Positions 57,407 through 64,000 of a stretch of 64,000 bases of DNA are shown here, one piece after another. Position 1 is the first letter of the stretch; each line of letters opens with the position of its first letter. This DNA is from Minisyncoccota bacterium (lineage in GTDB: Bacteria > Patescibacteriota > Minisyncoccia > Phycocordibacterales > CAIJYI01), in the NCBI GenBank assembly GCA_023229825.1, contig JALNYN010000005.1, positions 12,583 through 76,582 on the forward strand, read 5' to 3'. A program made the translations under genes and the position numbers. A model generated the notes under the pieces. The model worked only from the letters and a program-made list of their open reading frames with translations. It was not told where the DNA came from and made no database searches.

Positions 57407-57435
57407 GAAAACCCGGACGTTAGCCCGGGTTTCTT
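57407..57435. terminator. Terminator between minus-strand genes
   Basis: AAACCCGGACG TTA GCCCGGGTTT, after the cupin gene on the minus strand. Confidence 0.65.
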
Positions 57436-57458
57436 CGCTGGTAAAATGATAATCTATA

Positions 57459-57830
57459 TTACCGGCCAACTTTTTTTGCATAGTCTACCATGCCCTGAAA
57501 ATCGATCGCTACGACGGGTTCGTCTCCCACCACCCATGCGTCGTGTCCGGCGGCGAGCGTGGAAACGCTGCCCGGCTTTATATCTGTTTCCGTACCGTCG
57601 GACATGGTCACGTGCAGCGTCCCCGATACGATATATTGGAAATGCGGAGCCTCGCACCATTCAGTTTTTGCAATGGGTTTTACGTGCTGGGACCATTTCC
57701 AGCCCGGCTCAAAGGTTGCTTTGCCGATCATCCGGCCCCCGATATCTACCAGCTCGATCTTACCTTTTTCAAAAGTCCGTACTTCATCCGGGTCGCTAAA
57801 ATATTTTACTTCCATATTTTTTGTTTCCAT
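57459..57830 (-). CDS. Cupin-domain protein
   Basis: A 123-residue single cupin barrel. GKATFEPGWKWSQHVKP and HFQYIVSGTLHVTMSDGTET, then IKPGSVSTLAAGHDAWVVGD are the two cupin motifs; His residues in the first (QHV) and near HFQYI may bind metal. Small cupins act as sugar isomerases, dioxygenases or binding proteins; the role here is open. An alternative start is METKNM or MEVKYF five codons later. Confidence 0.75.
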   Translation of the reverse strand: METKNMEVKYFSDPDEVRTFEKGKIELVDIGGRMIGKATFEPGWKWSQHVKPIAKTEWCEAPHFQYIVSGTLHVTMSDGTETDIKPGSVSTLAAGHDAWVVGDEPVVAIDFQGMVDYAKKVGR

Positions 57831-58034
57831 AGAAAGAGTTTTTATAATTATTATTAATACTTAAACCGTGATACTCGAGATATGTTAAGCGGACATGAAA
57901 GAAAATGTTTCGCCCTCCTCTCTTCACCGCATCAAATAAAATAGTGATATTTAAGGGTGAGAGTCCCACCACAAAAAGAAAGGTCCTTGTGATCTTTGTG
58001 AATGAGATATTAGGCTACTGATTGATGTGGCCGT

Positions 58035-58169
58035 TTAATTTCTCACTTCGGCTATCGATGATGCTATGGCGCTTTTTGGGCTATTTTGAATTATATCAAT
58101 ACCGATCATCAGTACCGGAAGCGCCGCCAGGATCGAAAGCATAAGTTTTGCTTTATCTTTACTGTTCAT
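58035..58169 (-). CDS. Possible 44-residue membrane peptide
   Basis: MNSKDKAKLMLSILAALPVL, then MIGIDIIQNSPKSAIASS: one hydrophobic helix after a basic start. A TAATAAT stands just upstream of ATG 58169 on the minus strand. There is no strong ribosome site and I recognise no homologue. The rest of the 57831-58485 gap holds the candidate RNA and a half repeat; the segment 57865-58030 holds nothing I can name. Confidence 0.3.
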   Translation of the reverse strand: MNSKDKAKLMLSILAALPVLMIGIDIIQNSPKSAIASSIAEVRN

Positions 58170-58221
58170 ACCGATTATTACGCAATTTGCGCGTGAATAT
58201 TTCATTAAGAATAGGTAATAC

Positions 58222-58318
58222 AAAAATCCCGCCAAAACGGCAGGATCCACACTTGACTACACAAGGGGCCCGGGCCCCATACAACTACAACTAACGAAAA
58301 ACAAAACGAACTAAAACT
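58222..58318 (-). ncRNA. Candidate small RNA with own promoter and terminator
   Basis: Minus strand: TTGCGG (58352-58347), 16 bp, TATACT (58330-58325) predict a start near 58318. The roughly 97-nt transcript begins with a U/G-rich unpaired stretch, contains the perfect palindrome GGGGCCCGGGCCCC (58278-58265) and ends in an ATCCTGCCG/CGGCGGGAT-type hairpin followed by T5 (58246-58222). The only frame inside is a 7-codon MGPGPLV. No known RNA family is recognised. Confidence 0.4.
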
Positions 58319-58324
58319 AATTAT

Positions 58325-58352
58325 AGTATATCAGTTGAAGGAGGCTCCGCAA
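58325..58352 (-). promoter_or_regulatory. Promoter of the candidate small RNA
   Basis: TTGCGG (58352-58347) and TATACT (58330-58325) on the minus strand, 16-bp spacer; a TATAAT overlaps at 58325-58320. Confidence 0.4.
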
Positions 58353-58389
58353 CCGGAAAAGGGGATAACGAACGGCAGGGTATCGATCA

Positions 58390-58423
58390 ACGTGGATCCC
58401 GGGTCGTTGCACGGGATGACGGT
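58390..58423. repeat. CGTGGATCCCGGG hairpin, single copy
   Basis: CGTGGATCCCGGGTCGTTGC, ACGGGATGACGG, upstream of the HAD gene. Confidence 0.65.
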
Positions 58424-58485
58424 TGTTTGGCATGCTATGAATTAACAAGACATGCGAATATTTTTATGATACAGTAAACACAATT

Positions 58486-59127
58486 ATGACATCTCACAAC
58501 ATTAAACTTATCATTTTTGACTTTGACGGCGTTTTGCGGGACGCGTCGTGGCGCTATCTATATGATGCATACAAAGTGCTCATAGAAACGGCGGGAAAAG
58601 ACCCCGATAGTTTTTTTACTGATGTTGATTCGTTTAGAAAATGGACGAACATGGACTGGCATAAAAACGAGGAACGTATCTTCGGCGGCGCGTATGTCCC
58701 GAATCCCGAGTTCGATAAAAAATTTCATGCCGCTTATGATCCGAACATAAAATTGTTCCCTTGGGTGTCGGATACTTTGGCGCAGCTTTCTCAAAAATAT
58801 GCGCTGGCGATGCTTTCTTCTTCTTCAAAAGCGAGCATTGAAAAAGAGCTGGGAGAATTATCGAGATATTTTTCTTTCGTGCTTGGTGCGGAGGATGTCG
58901 TGCGTTTAAAACCGGATCCGGAAGGAGTACAGAAGATCGTCAAATTAACCGGCGCCAAAGAAAGCGAAACTTTAATGATAGGAGATATGAGCGTAGACTT
59001 TTTGGCGGGAAGCGGAGCAGGAGCAAAAACCGGTCTGGTAAAATGGGGTCTCGGCGATTGGGAAGATCTGCTCGCCTTGAAACCGGATTTTCTGTTCGAG
59101 GAACCCGGAGAACTTCTGCGCCTATAG
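58486..59127 (+). CDS. HAD-superfamily hydrolase (phosphoglycolate phosphatase-like)
   Basis: A 213-residue HAD phosphatase. IIFDFDGVLRDA is motif I with the nucleophile Asp, AMLSSSSKAS motif II, and RLKPDPEGVQKIV, then ETLMIGDMSVDFLAGSGAG motifs III and IV. A helical cap lies between about residues 18 and 85. The length and cap fit subfamily I phosphatases such as Gph or PpaX; the true substrate is unknown. Confidence 0.85.
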   Translation: MTSHNIKLIIFDFDGVLRDASWRYLYDAYKVLIETAGKDPDSFFTDVDSFRKWTNMDWHKNEERIFGGAYVPNPEFDKKFHAAYDPNIKLFPWVSDTLAQLSQKYALAMLSSSSKASIEKELGELSRYFSFVLGAEDVVRLKPDPEGVQKIVKLTGAKESETLMIGDMSVDFLAGSGAGAKTGLVKWGLGDWEDLLALKPDFLFEEPGELLRL

Positions 59128-59132
59128 ACGAG

Positions 59133-59313
59133 CGAGCTTATAGCTTATAGGTTTTAGCTTATAGACGACGAACGAGCTTTATTGACGAGTAGCCGGCGAC
59201 GCGGATTCCGGGTCCCGGCCCGGAATGACGGGTAGAAAAAAAGGCATGTACGCATGCCGTTTTTTTGTGTTCGTTTGTTGCCTATAAGCTAAAACCTATA
59301 AGCTATAAGCTCG
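59133..59313. repeat. Composite element with perfect 32-bp outer inverted arms
   Basis: Left arm 59133-59164 (CGAGCTTATAGCTTATAGG, then TTTTAGCTTATAG) and right arm 59282-59313 are exact complements. Between them lie GCGGATTCCGGGTCCCGGCC, CGGAATGACGG (about 59200-59231) and a hairpin AAAGGCATG TAC GCATGCCGT with T7 (about 59243-59267) that may terminate the HAD transcript. Confidence 0.85.
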
Positions 59314-59318
59314 TTCCG

Positions 59319-59786
59319 TTACACCATTTTAACTTTCAAGCGGTGCTGTTTTGTTTTGTCTAATTTTGGAAGACGGATGACGAGCAGACCGTGTTTTTCG
59401 ATCGCTTCGGCTTCGTCGGGCTGTATTTCTTCCGGAAGGACGATCGTGCGGGAAAAGGAACCCCAGTAAAGCTCGCGGAGCATATAAGATTCGTCGTTAA
59501 CGCCATGCGGAGCTTCTCTTTTTCCGCTTATCATAACCGTTTCCGGGGTGATCGAGATCACGAGGTCATCAGGGCGAACGCCTGCAGGCATTGTTTGAAC
59601 GATGATCTCTGTTGCGGTCTGGTACACGTCGATGGCGAGCTCTCCTTCGCTGTTCTTTGTTTCTTCTATCAGTCCGTTTGATTCCGGAAACTCGGGTTCT
59701 TTTAAAGTAATGTCATCTGACTCTTCGTCATTGGCAAAATTTTTCAGCCATCCAAAAAAAGATCTCTTTTTGTTTGTATTGTGCAT
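59319..59786 (-). CDS. Small heat-shock protein (Hsp20/alpha-crystallin)
   Basis: A 155-residue sHSP. The N-terminal 48 residues are variable and acidic. The alpha-crystallin domain spans about 50-145 (ELAIDVYQTATEIIVQTMPA, then GVRPDDLVISI, ETVMISGKRE) with the conserved AIEKHGLLVIRLPK. The C-terminal KVKMV is short and lacks a clear IxI. It binds unfolding proteins without ATP. It starts 35 bp after the PrsW stop, on the same strand. Confidence 0.88.
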   Translation of the reverse strand: MHNTNKKRSFFGWLKNFANDEESDDITLKEPEFPESNGLIEETKNSEGELAIDVYQTATEIIVQTMPAGVRPDDLVISITPETVMISGKREAPHGVNDESYMLRELYWGSFSRTIVLPEEIQPDEAEAIEKHGLLVIRLPKLDKTKQHRLKVKMV

Positions 59787-59821
59787 ATATTTGTCGATCC
59801 GTCAGTCGACAGATCAAAACT

Positions 59822-60619
59822 TTATTTGTATGCCGCAATGTAATACGGCACGCGTTTTATTTTTTCGAAGAGGAGAATGATAAGAGCCATGACGACCCAG
59901 AGAATCATAAAAATATTCAATAAATATTTTCCCTCTGTGATCATTATAAAATAATTGAAAGCAGTGTGCAACGCAAAAGAGGAAGCAAAGCCGGCGACGA
60001 GCCATGCGATGCAGACAGGAGTCGATCGGTTAACGCCGAAGCCGATACCAAAACCGATGAGAGCCGAACAGGCGACATGAAGAAGCGATGCGCCGATGAA
60101 GCGAAGCGGTATCATGGATGAGCTAGCAATGACTGAGGAGTTGTATATAAAGAGAATGTTTTCGAAGGCGGCGAAACCGAGAGCGGAGGAGATCATATAC
60201 ATCACCACATCGATCGGTTCATCGAAATATTTCGTACGGATACCGGCGATAAATGCGGCGCCATACTTAAGCGTTTCTTCAATGACCGCCCACATGGCAA
60301 AAAGAAAAAGCCAGTCCATGGAAACAAAGGCCCCCTCGCCGATAAAATCCATGGTCATTTTTTCAAAAAATACAGCAAATGGAACCGCGATCATTCCAAA
60401 GACAAAAGACTCGAATATTATTTTTTTCGGTTCAGGATGAGCCTTATCTTCCTTGAGCCAAAACCAGAGCCAGAAAAGGGCGGGAAGAATTCCTCCGAGC
60501 AAAACGCCGGATAGGCGCATGGCGTGGTCGGGATTTTGGGTCGCAAGATAGGTGATGGCGATGCCTGCGAGTGCGACCGAACCCGTTTTTTTAATGCTTA
60601 TGTGGTGGTGTGTGGCCAT
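59822..60619 (-). CDS. PrsW-family intramembrane metalloprotease
   Basis: A 265-residue polytopic membrane protein with about seven helices. FAMWAVIEETLKYGAAF carries the EE-x3-K motif, GFAAFENILFI the Phe-Glu-Asn, and ASLLHVACSALIGFGIG the His typical of PrsW/CPBP-related proteases. In Bacillus, PrsW cuts an anti-sigma factor; the target here is unknown. Its start overlaps the valS stop region by 22 bp, so it is read from the valS transcript. Confidence 0.88.
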   Translation of the reverse strand: MATHHHISIKKTGSVALAGIAITYLATQNPDHAMRLSGVLLGGILPALFWLWFWLKEDKAHPEPKKIIFESFVFGMIAVPFAVFFEKMTMDFIGEGAFVSMDWLFLFAMWAVIEETLKYGAAFIAGIRTKYFDEPIDVVMYMISSALGFAAFENILFIYNSSVIASSSMIPLRFIGASLLHVACSALIGFGIGFGVNRSTPVCIAWLVAGFASSFALHTAFNYFIMITEGKYLLNIFMILWVVMALIILLFEKIKRVPYYIAAYK

Positions 60620-62832
60620 TGTTCAATGATCAATAACTTTTTATTTTTTATCGGCATCATGCTCCAGATCTCTTCCGTCACGAATGGCATGAACGGATGC
60701 AGCGCTTTGATCACAGAAATAAGAATTGACCAAAGTACCCATTGCGAGGAGGCTTTTGTTTTTTGATCGTCGCCGAAGATGTGATCTTTTGATTCTTCAA
60801 TAATGACATCGGCAAAGGTGTGCCACGCGTAATGATATAATTTTTCTCCCGCCAAGTAGAAACGGTAATTTTCCATGTCTTCAGTAATTTCCTGCATGGT
60901 ATTCTCGAGTTCGACGAGACGCTCTTTCGCTTCTTCGGTGAGTTCCGGCGCTTGTTCGGTATCCATTCCCTCGACGCTTGAAAGGACGTAGCGCGTGACG
61001 TTCCAGATCTTGTTGGCAAAGTGTTTGTATCCGCGGATCTTGTCTTCGGAAACGCGCGTATCGTTGCCGGGGCCGGTACCGATGATAAGAGAAAGCCGGG
61101 TGGCGTCAGCACCGTATTTTTCCGCCATGTCGACGGGGTCGATGCCATTGCCGAGCGACTTGCTCATCTTTCGCCCCTGTGCGTCGCGTACCAATCCGTG
61201 CAAATACACGGTTCGGAAGGGAACATCGCCGAGAAGATAGCCGGACATGAGAATCATTCGTGCCACCCAGAAAAAGAGAATATCGTACCCGGTTTCGAGC
61301 ATGGATGTGGGGTGGTAATTTTTGAAGTCCGGAGCTTCCGTGTCCGGCCAGCCGAGCGTGGAGAAAGTCCACAGTCCGGACGAGAACCATGTGTCGAGCG
61401 TGTCTTCGTCTTGTTTCCAGCCTTCTTCTTTAGGCTCGCCCTCCGTAGCTTTAGCGGAGGAGGGAGCTTCAATTCCGACGTATATTTCGCCGCTTTCGCT
61501 GTACCAGACCGGAATGCGATGTCCGTACCATATCTGACGCGAAATGCACCAGTCGCGAAGATTGTCGATCCAGTGAAAATACACCTTTTCAAAACGGTCG
61601 GGGATGATGGTGGTTTGTCCGGTTTCTACAACGGCGCGCATCATTTTTTTGAGCGTGGTTTTTTCTCCCGAGGCGATGCCGTTCAGTTTTGATTCCTTAA
61701 GAATGAATTCTTTATTTACGTTTATGAACCACTGCTTTTTTGGGAGCGGTTCGATGATACCTCCGGTTCTTTCTGCGGTTGCGAGGTTTTGCGGGATCTC
61801 CTCTTCTTTTTCAAGCAAATTTTCATTCTTGAGCCATTCGACGATGATCGCGCGCGCTTCGGCGATCTTTTTGCCGGTGAGTTCGGGCGCATCCACCATC
61901 ATTTTTCCATACTCGTTGATGACCTGTCTCGAAGGGAGTCCGTGTCTCTGCGCTATTTCCCAGTCGATCGCGCTGTGAGCCGGAGTGACGCCGACCGCGC
62001 CTGTGCCGAATTCTTTTTCAACCGCCGTATCGCCGACGACCTTGATGTGAATGGGAACGCCAGCAAAAACGATGGCGTATTCTTTGTCGATATATTGCTG
62101 GTAGCGCGGATCTTCGGGGTGGACGGCCACGGCGGTGTCGCCGACCTTGGTTTCGGGCCGGGTCGTTGCGATCGAAATAGGGAAGTCGTGTGAATATTTA
62201 AAGGTATAGAATTTTCCTTTTCCTTCGACGTATGTGACCTCTTCGTCGGAAACGGTCGTTTGTCCTTTCGGATCCCAGTTGACGATGCGCGTGCCTTGAT
62301 AGATGATCCCGTCGTCGTACATGCGCTTGAATGCGGTGCGCACGGCGAGCGAGCGTTTTTCATCAAGCGTGAATGCCTCGCGGCTCCAATCGACGGATGC
62401 TCCGAGCGAGCGGATCTGATGAGTGATCGTATCATGGCTTTTTTGCGCGAAGTCATCAACGCGTTTCAAAAATTCTTCGCGTCCAAGATCATGGCGGCGT
62501 TTTCCTTCCTCTTTGGAAAGGATCTTTTCGACTTTTGATTGTGTTGCGATGGCGGCGTGATCGGTTCCGGGAAGCCAGAGCGTACGTTTGCCATTCATGC
62601 GATTGAATCGGACCATGATGTCTTCGATCGCGAGAATAGTCGTGTGTCCCATGTGAAGCGTTCCGGTAACGTTCGGGGGCGGAAGCACCATGGAAAAAAT
62701 GTCCGCGTTTTTGTCGCAGGCGCCGTCTTTAATGCAGTTATCCGGGTTAAAATAGCCGCTATCCTCCCATAATTTGTATATGCGCCCCTCTGTTTCAAGC
62801 GGGTCGTACGGTTTTAAGAATTTTTCGTTCAT
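60598..62832 (-). CDS. valS: Valyl-tRNA synthetase
   Basis: A 744-residue class I synthetase. PPPNVTGTLHMGH is the HIGH motif, GTDHAAIATQ, the editing domain spans about 190-330 (TTRPETKVGDTAVAVHPED), WCISRQIWYGHRIPVWY and DTWFSSGLWTFSTLGWP follow, and GRKMSKSLGNGIDP is KMSKS. An insert EAPSSAKATEGEPKEEG at residues of about 454-470 is repeat-encoded. The C-terminal anticodon domain is present, but the final coiled coil of longer ValRS (about 880-950 residues) is absent. ATG 62832 lies six bases after a TGTTATTAT box (leaderless). Confidence 0.95.
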   Translation of the reverse strand: MNEKFLKPYDPLETEGRIYKLWEDSGYFNPDNCIKDGACDKNADIFSMVLPPPNVTGTLHMGHTTILAIEDIMVRFNRMNGKRTLWLPGTDHAAIATQSKVEKILSKEEGKRRHDLGREEFLKRVDDFAQKSHDTITHQIRSLGASVDWSREAFTLDEKRSLAVRTAFKRMYDDGIIYQGTRIVNWDPKGQTTVSDEEVTYVEGKGKFYTFKYSHDFPISIATTRPETKVGDTAVAVHPEDPRYQQYIDKEYAIVFAGVPIHIKVVGDTAVEKEFGTGAVGVTPAHSAIDWEIAQRHGLPSRQVINEYGKMMVDAPELTGKKIAEARAIIVEWLKNENLLEKEEEIPQNLATAERTGGIIEPLPKKQWFINVNKEFILKESKLNGIASGEKTTLKKMMRAVVETGQTTIIPDRFEKVYFHWIDNLRDWCISRQIWYGHRIPVWYSESGEIYVGIEAPSSAKATEGEPKEEGWKQDEDTLDTWFSSGLWTFSTLGWPDTEAPDFKNYHPTSMLETGYDILFFWVARMILMSGYLLGDVPFRTVYLHGLVRDAQGRKMSKSLGNGIDPVDMAEKYGADATRLSLIIGTGPGNDTRVSEDKIRGYKHFANKIWNVTRYVLSSVEGMDTEQAPELTEEAKERLVELENTMQEITEDMENYRFYLAGEKLYHYAWHTFADVIIEESKDHIFGDDQKTKASSQWVLWSILISVIKALHPFMPFVTEEIWSMMPIKNKKLLIIEQWPHTTT
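61434..61468. repeat. In-frame hairpin repeat inside valS
   Basis: GCTCGCCCTCCGTAGCTTTA, GCGGAGGAGGGAGC: arms CCTCCG and CGGAGG around TAGCTTTAG. On the coding strand it gives APSSAKATEGE. Confidence 0.75.
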
Positions 62833-62838
62833 AGAGCC

Positions 62839-62844
62839 ATAATA
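62839..62844 (-). promoter_or_regulatory. Extended -10 box of valS
   Basis: Minus strand TGTTATTAT (TATTAT at 62844-62839) six bases before the valS ATG. Confidence 0.5.
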
Positions 62845-62912
62845 ACATAAAAAGATGCTTTTTTAAAATTTTGGATGTTTGGGTGAAGTGAGGTATTATA
62901 ACGAGGAGAAAA

Positions 62913-63042
62913 AAATAAAAAGTAAAAATGAAAAAGGAAAAACGACAACGAAAAAGGAAAAATTATCACTCAATCGAGTTATGTGACTTTTTAATTTTTC
63001 CTTGTAGTTTTTAGTTTTTCTTTTTTACTTTTTAATTATTAT
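62913..63042. repeat. AT-rich imperfect inverted repeat of AAAAAGT units
   Basis: AAATAAAAAGTAAAAATGAA, AAAGGAAAAACGACAACGAA, AAAGG faces TGACTTTTTAATTTTTCCTT, GTAGTTTTTAGTTTTTCTTT, TTTACTTTTTAATT. Same family as 8154-8262. The right arm ends at the mutY start. Confidence 0.7.
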
Positions 63043-63045
63043 TTT

Positions 63046-63864
63046 ATGGCGAAAATTAAGATCACGGAAATCCTGAATTGGTACGAAAAAAATAAGCGCA
63101 CGCTCCCTTGGCGTCGCGTTGGTATTTCCTCATACGCCGTTTGGGTTTCCGAGATCATGCTTCAGCAGACGCAGGTTTCGCGCGGGATCGTTTTTTATGA
63201 GCGGTTTCTGAAAAAATTTCCGACAGTGAGAAAACTTGCGAAAACAACATGGGAAGAATTTTTGCCGTACTATGAGGGGCTGGGATATTATAATCGCGGA
63301 CGGAACATGCTTAAAACGGCAAAAGTTGTCGTGGCTGACTTCGGCGGAGAATTTCCGAAGGATAAGCACCAGCTTATGAAGCTGCCGGGCATTGGAGAGT
63401 ATACTGCGTCCGCGATCCTGTCGTTTGCGCACGATCTGCCGCATATAGCCTACGATACGAATTTCAAAAGAATATTCGGCACGCGCGAAACGGCGGAGAG
63501 AGCGTTTAAAAAAAGCGGAGTTACAAGCTCCGTGTTTAATAGCGCCGTAATGGATTATTCCTCGGCTCATAAAGCAGTTCATCAAGTTTATAAAGTTCAT
63601 CAAGTTCATAAAGTCCGGACGACGAGTATCACGGTGGTATTGCATGAGAACCATAAAAAGTATTTTTCGGAAAATTCAGAAAAATATGAGCCATTTATTA
63701 TGCCTTCGGGCGTTTCTTCCCGTGAGCACATAAAAAAATACTTTCTCGAAAAATACGGTCTGCGTGTTTCCGTCCGTCCGCCGGACAAAAAGGGTCTCGT
63801 AAATGCGCAGATTCTGTCCGGAGCGCATCATTTTGCCATTTACTCAAAAAAAGATTATGATTAA
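63046..63864 (+). CDS. mutY: A/G-specific adenine glycosylase-like protein without FeS cluster
   Basis: A 272-residue HhH-GPD DNA glycosylase. ILNWYEKNKRTLPWRR, VWVSEIMLQQTQV (catalytic Glu), YYEGLGYYNRGRNM, the hairpin KLPGIGEYTASAILSFA and AYDTNFKRIFG (catalytic Asp) identify MutY. The usual C-x6-C-x2-C-x5-C FeS loop after NSAVMDYSSAH is missing and replaced by a repeat-encoded KAVHQVYKVHQVHKVRTTS. The C-terminal NUDIX-like 8-oxoG recognition domain is shortened to about 55 residues. It removes A opposite 8-oxoG in repair, if active. Confidence 0.85.
   Translation: MAKIKITEILNWYEKNKRTLPWRRVGISSYAVWVSEIMLQQTQVSRGIVFYERFLKKFPTVRKLAKTTWEEFLPYYEGLGYYNRGRNMLKTAKVVVADFGGEFPKDKHQLMKLPGIGEYTASAILSFAHDLPHIAYDTNFKRIFGTRETAERAFKKSGVTSSVFNSAVMDYSSAHKAVHQVYKVHQVHKVRTTSITVVLHENHKKYFSENSEKYEPFIMPSGVSSREHIKKYFLEKYGLRVSVRPPDKKGLVNAQILSGAHHFAIYSKKDYD
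63573..63613. repeat. Periodic TTCATCAAG repeat embedded in mutY
   Basis: GCAGTTCATCAAGTTTATAA, AGTTCATCAAGTTCATAAAG: units of 8-9 nt of the same kind as the intergenic array at 41358-41394. It is translated within mutY where the FeS loop would be. Confidence 0.75.
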
Positions 63865-63867
63865 ATG

Positions 63868-63904
63868 ACTAAAAACTAAAAACTAAAAACTAAAAACTAA
63901 AAAC
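63868..63904 (+). repeat. Tandem TAAAAAC heptamers
   Basis: Five to six exact copies of ACTAAAA/TAAAAAC in tandem, between mutY and the next start. Confidence 0.85.
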
Positions 63905-63911
63905 TTTCGTT

Positions 63912-64000
63912 ATGGCAAAATTACCGAAGATCGAGGGGCGCGTTTGGATCGGACCGGAGATCGTCAATTTGGACGAGCTCGGCGGAAAAGTCGTGCTTGT
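63912..64000 (+). CDS. Probable thioredoxin-family protein, N-terminus only
   Basis: The frame reads MAKLPKIEGRVWIGPEIVNL, then DELGGKVVLV to the window end. The sequence ending LxGKVVLV directly before the break is the usual opening of TlpA/redoxin-type domains, where FW and CxxC follow, but those residues are outside the window. It could be the redoxin part of a DipZ-like protein. It is read after the TAAAAAC array. Confidence 0.45.
   Translation, partial: MAKLPKIEGRVWIGPEIVNLDELGGKVVL

Noticed and set aside
57950..57990. Group II intron or rRNA-like fragment suggested by GGGTGAGAGTCCC
   Set aside because: The match is short, with no domain V, intron-encoded protein or further rRNA similarity nearby.
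15704..59313. CRISPR array formed by the CGTCATTCCGG repeats
   Set aside because: The copies are scattered over 44 kb, face each other in pairs, lack regular spacers, and no cas gene is present.
1..64000. Recoding of TGA as glycine, as in Gracilibacteria or Absconditabacteria
   Set aside because: TGA ends many genes at the expected place (for example guaB-type, hypF and rplU-neighbour genes), and no conserved protein requires reading through TGA.

Overview
The window reads as a chromosomal piece of a small-genome bacterium, most likely of the Candidate Phyla Radiation (Patescibacteria, Parcubacteria-like). This rests on inference: many small membrane or secreted proteins of unknown role, compact genes, leaderless extended -10 promoters, a fermentative outfit (pyruvate kinase, 2-oxoacid:ferredoxin oxidoreductase, cytosolic NiFe hydrogenase), a FeS-less MutY, a DnaX without zinc module, and many dispersed hairpin repeats. 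TGA behaves as a stop, so the recoded CPR lineages are excluded. No 16S rRNA is present, so the taxon cannot be fixed.

Layout. 0-3.1 kb: minus strand, sugar-nucleotide epimerase (partial), membrane protein, guaB, unknown protein. 3.2-6.2 kb: 2-oxoacid:ferredoxin oxidoreductase operon (delta, alpha, fused beta-gamma). 6.3-10 kb: YgjP-like peptidase, pyruvate kinase, DUF167, cytochrome b5-like membrane protein. 10-14.8 kb: group 3b NiFe (sulf)hydrogenase hydBGDA, whose large subunit carries its own maturation protease as a C-terminal domain. 15-23 kb: small membrane proteins, pseudouridine synthase, CDP-alcohol phosphatidyltransferase, PHP protein, glycosyltransferase, thioredoxin-like protein, and exonuclease VII with an HRDC domain fused to XseA. 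23-30.4 kb: a giant beta-helix/LCAT-type lipase followed by a four-TM protein, then three progressively decayed copies of the same pair. 30.8-43 kb: dnaJ, plsC, an acyl-ACP-reductase-like dehydrogenase, histidine kinase, tyrS, rplU, rnpB, dnaX, PHP protein. 43-50 kb: tRNA-Arg, zinc-ribbon protein, hypF-C-D-E, tRNA-Gln. 50.2-53.3 kb: a more AT-rich island behind tRNA-Gln with an OLD-like ATPase/TOPRIM protein, a membrane-anchored protein and a RAYT transposase. 53.4-64 kb: secreted protease-like protein, YjdF-type membrane protein, peptidases, HAD, Hsp20, PrsW, valS, mutY.

How the genes work together. The oxidoreductase and hydrogenase, with HypCDEF matured 30 kb away, fit fermentative disposal of reductant as H2. 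PlsC, the CDP-alcohol transferase and the AAR-like reductase suggest some lipid-modifying ability, which is uncommon in this group.

The strongest non-genic signal is a set of dispersed palindromic repeats. They fill intergenic gaps and also sit in frame inside xseA, hypF (twice), hypD, valS and mutY, and form two arms of RNase P RNA. Several contain nested palindromes with 7-9-nt periodic outer arms. A separate TGGTGCCTGACCCC-like motif surrounds the RAYT transposase and marks the deletion joints of the decayed lipase copies.
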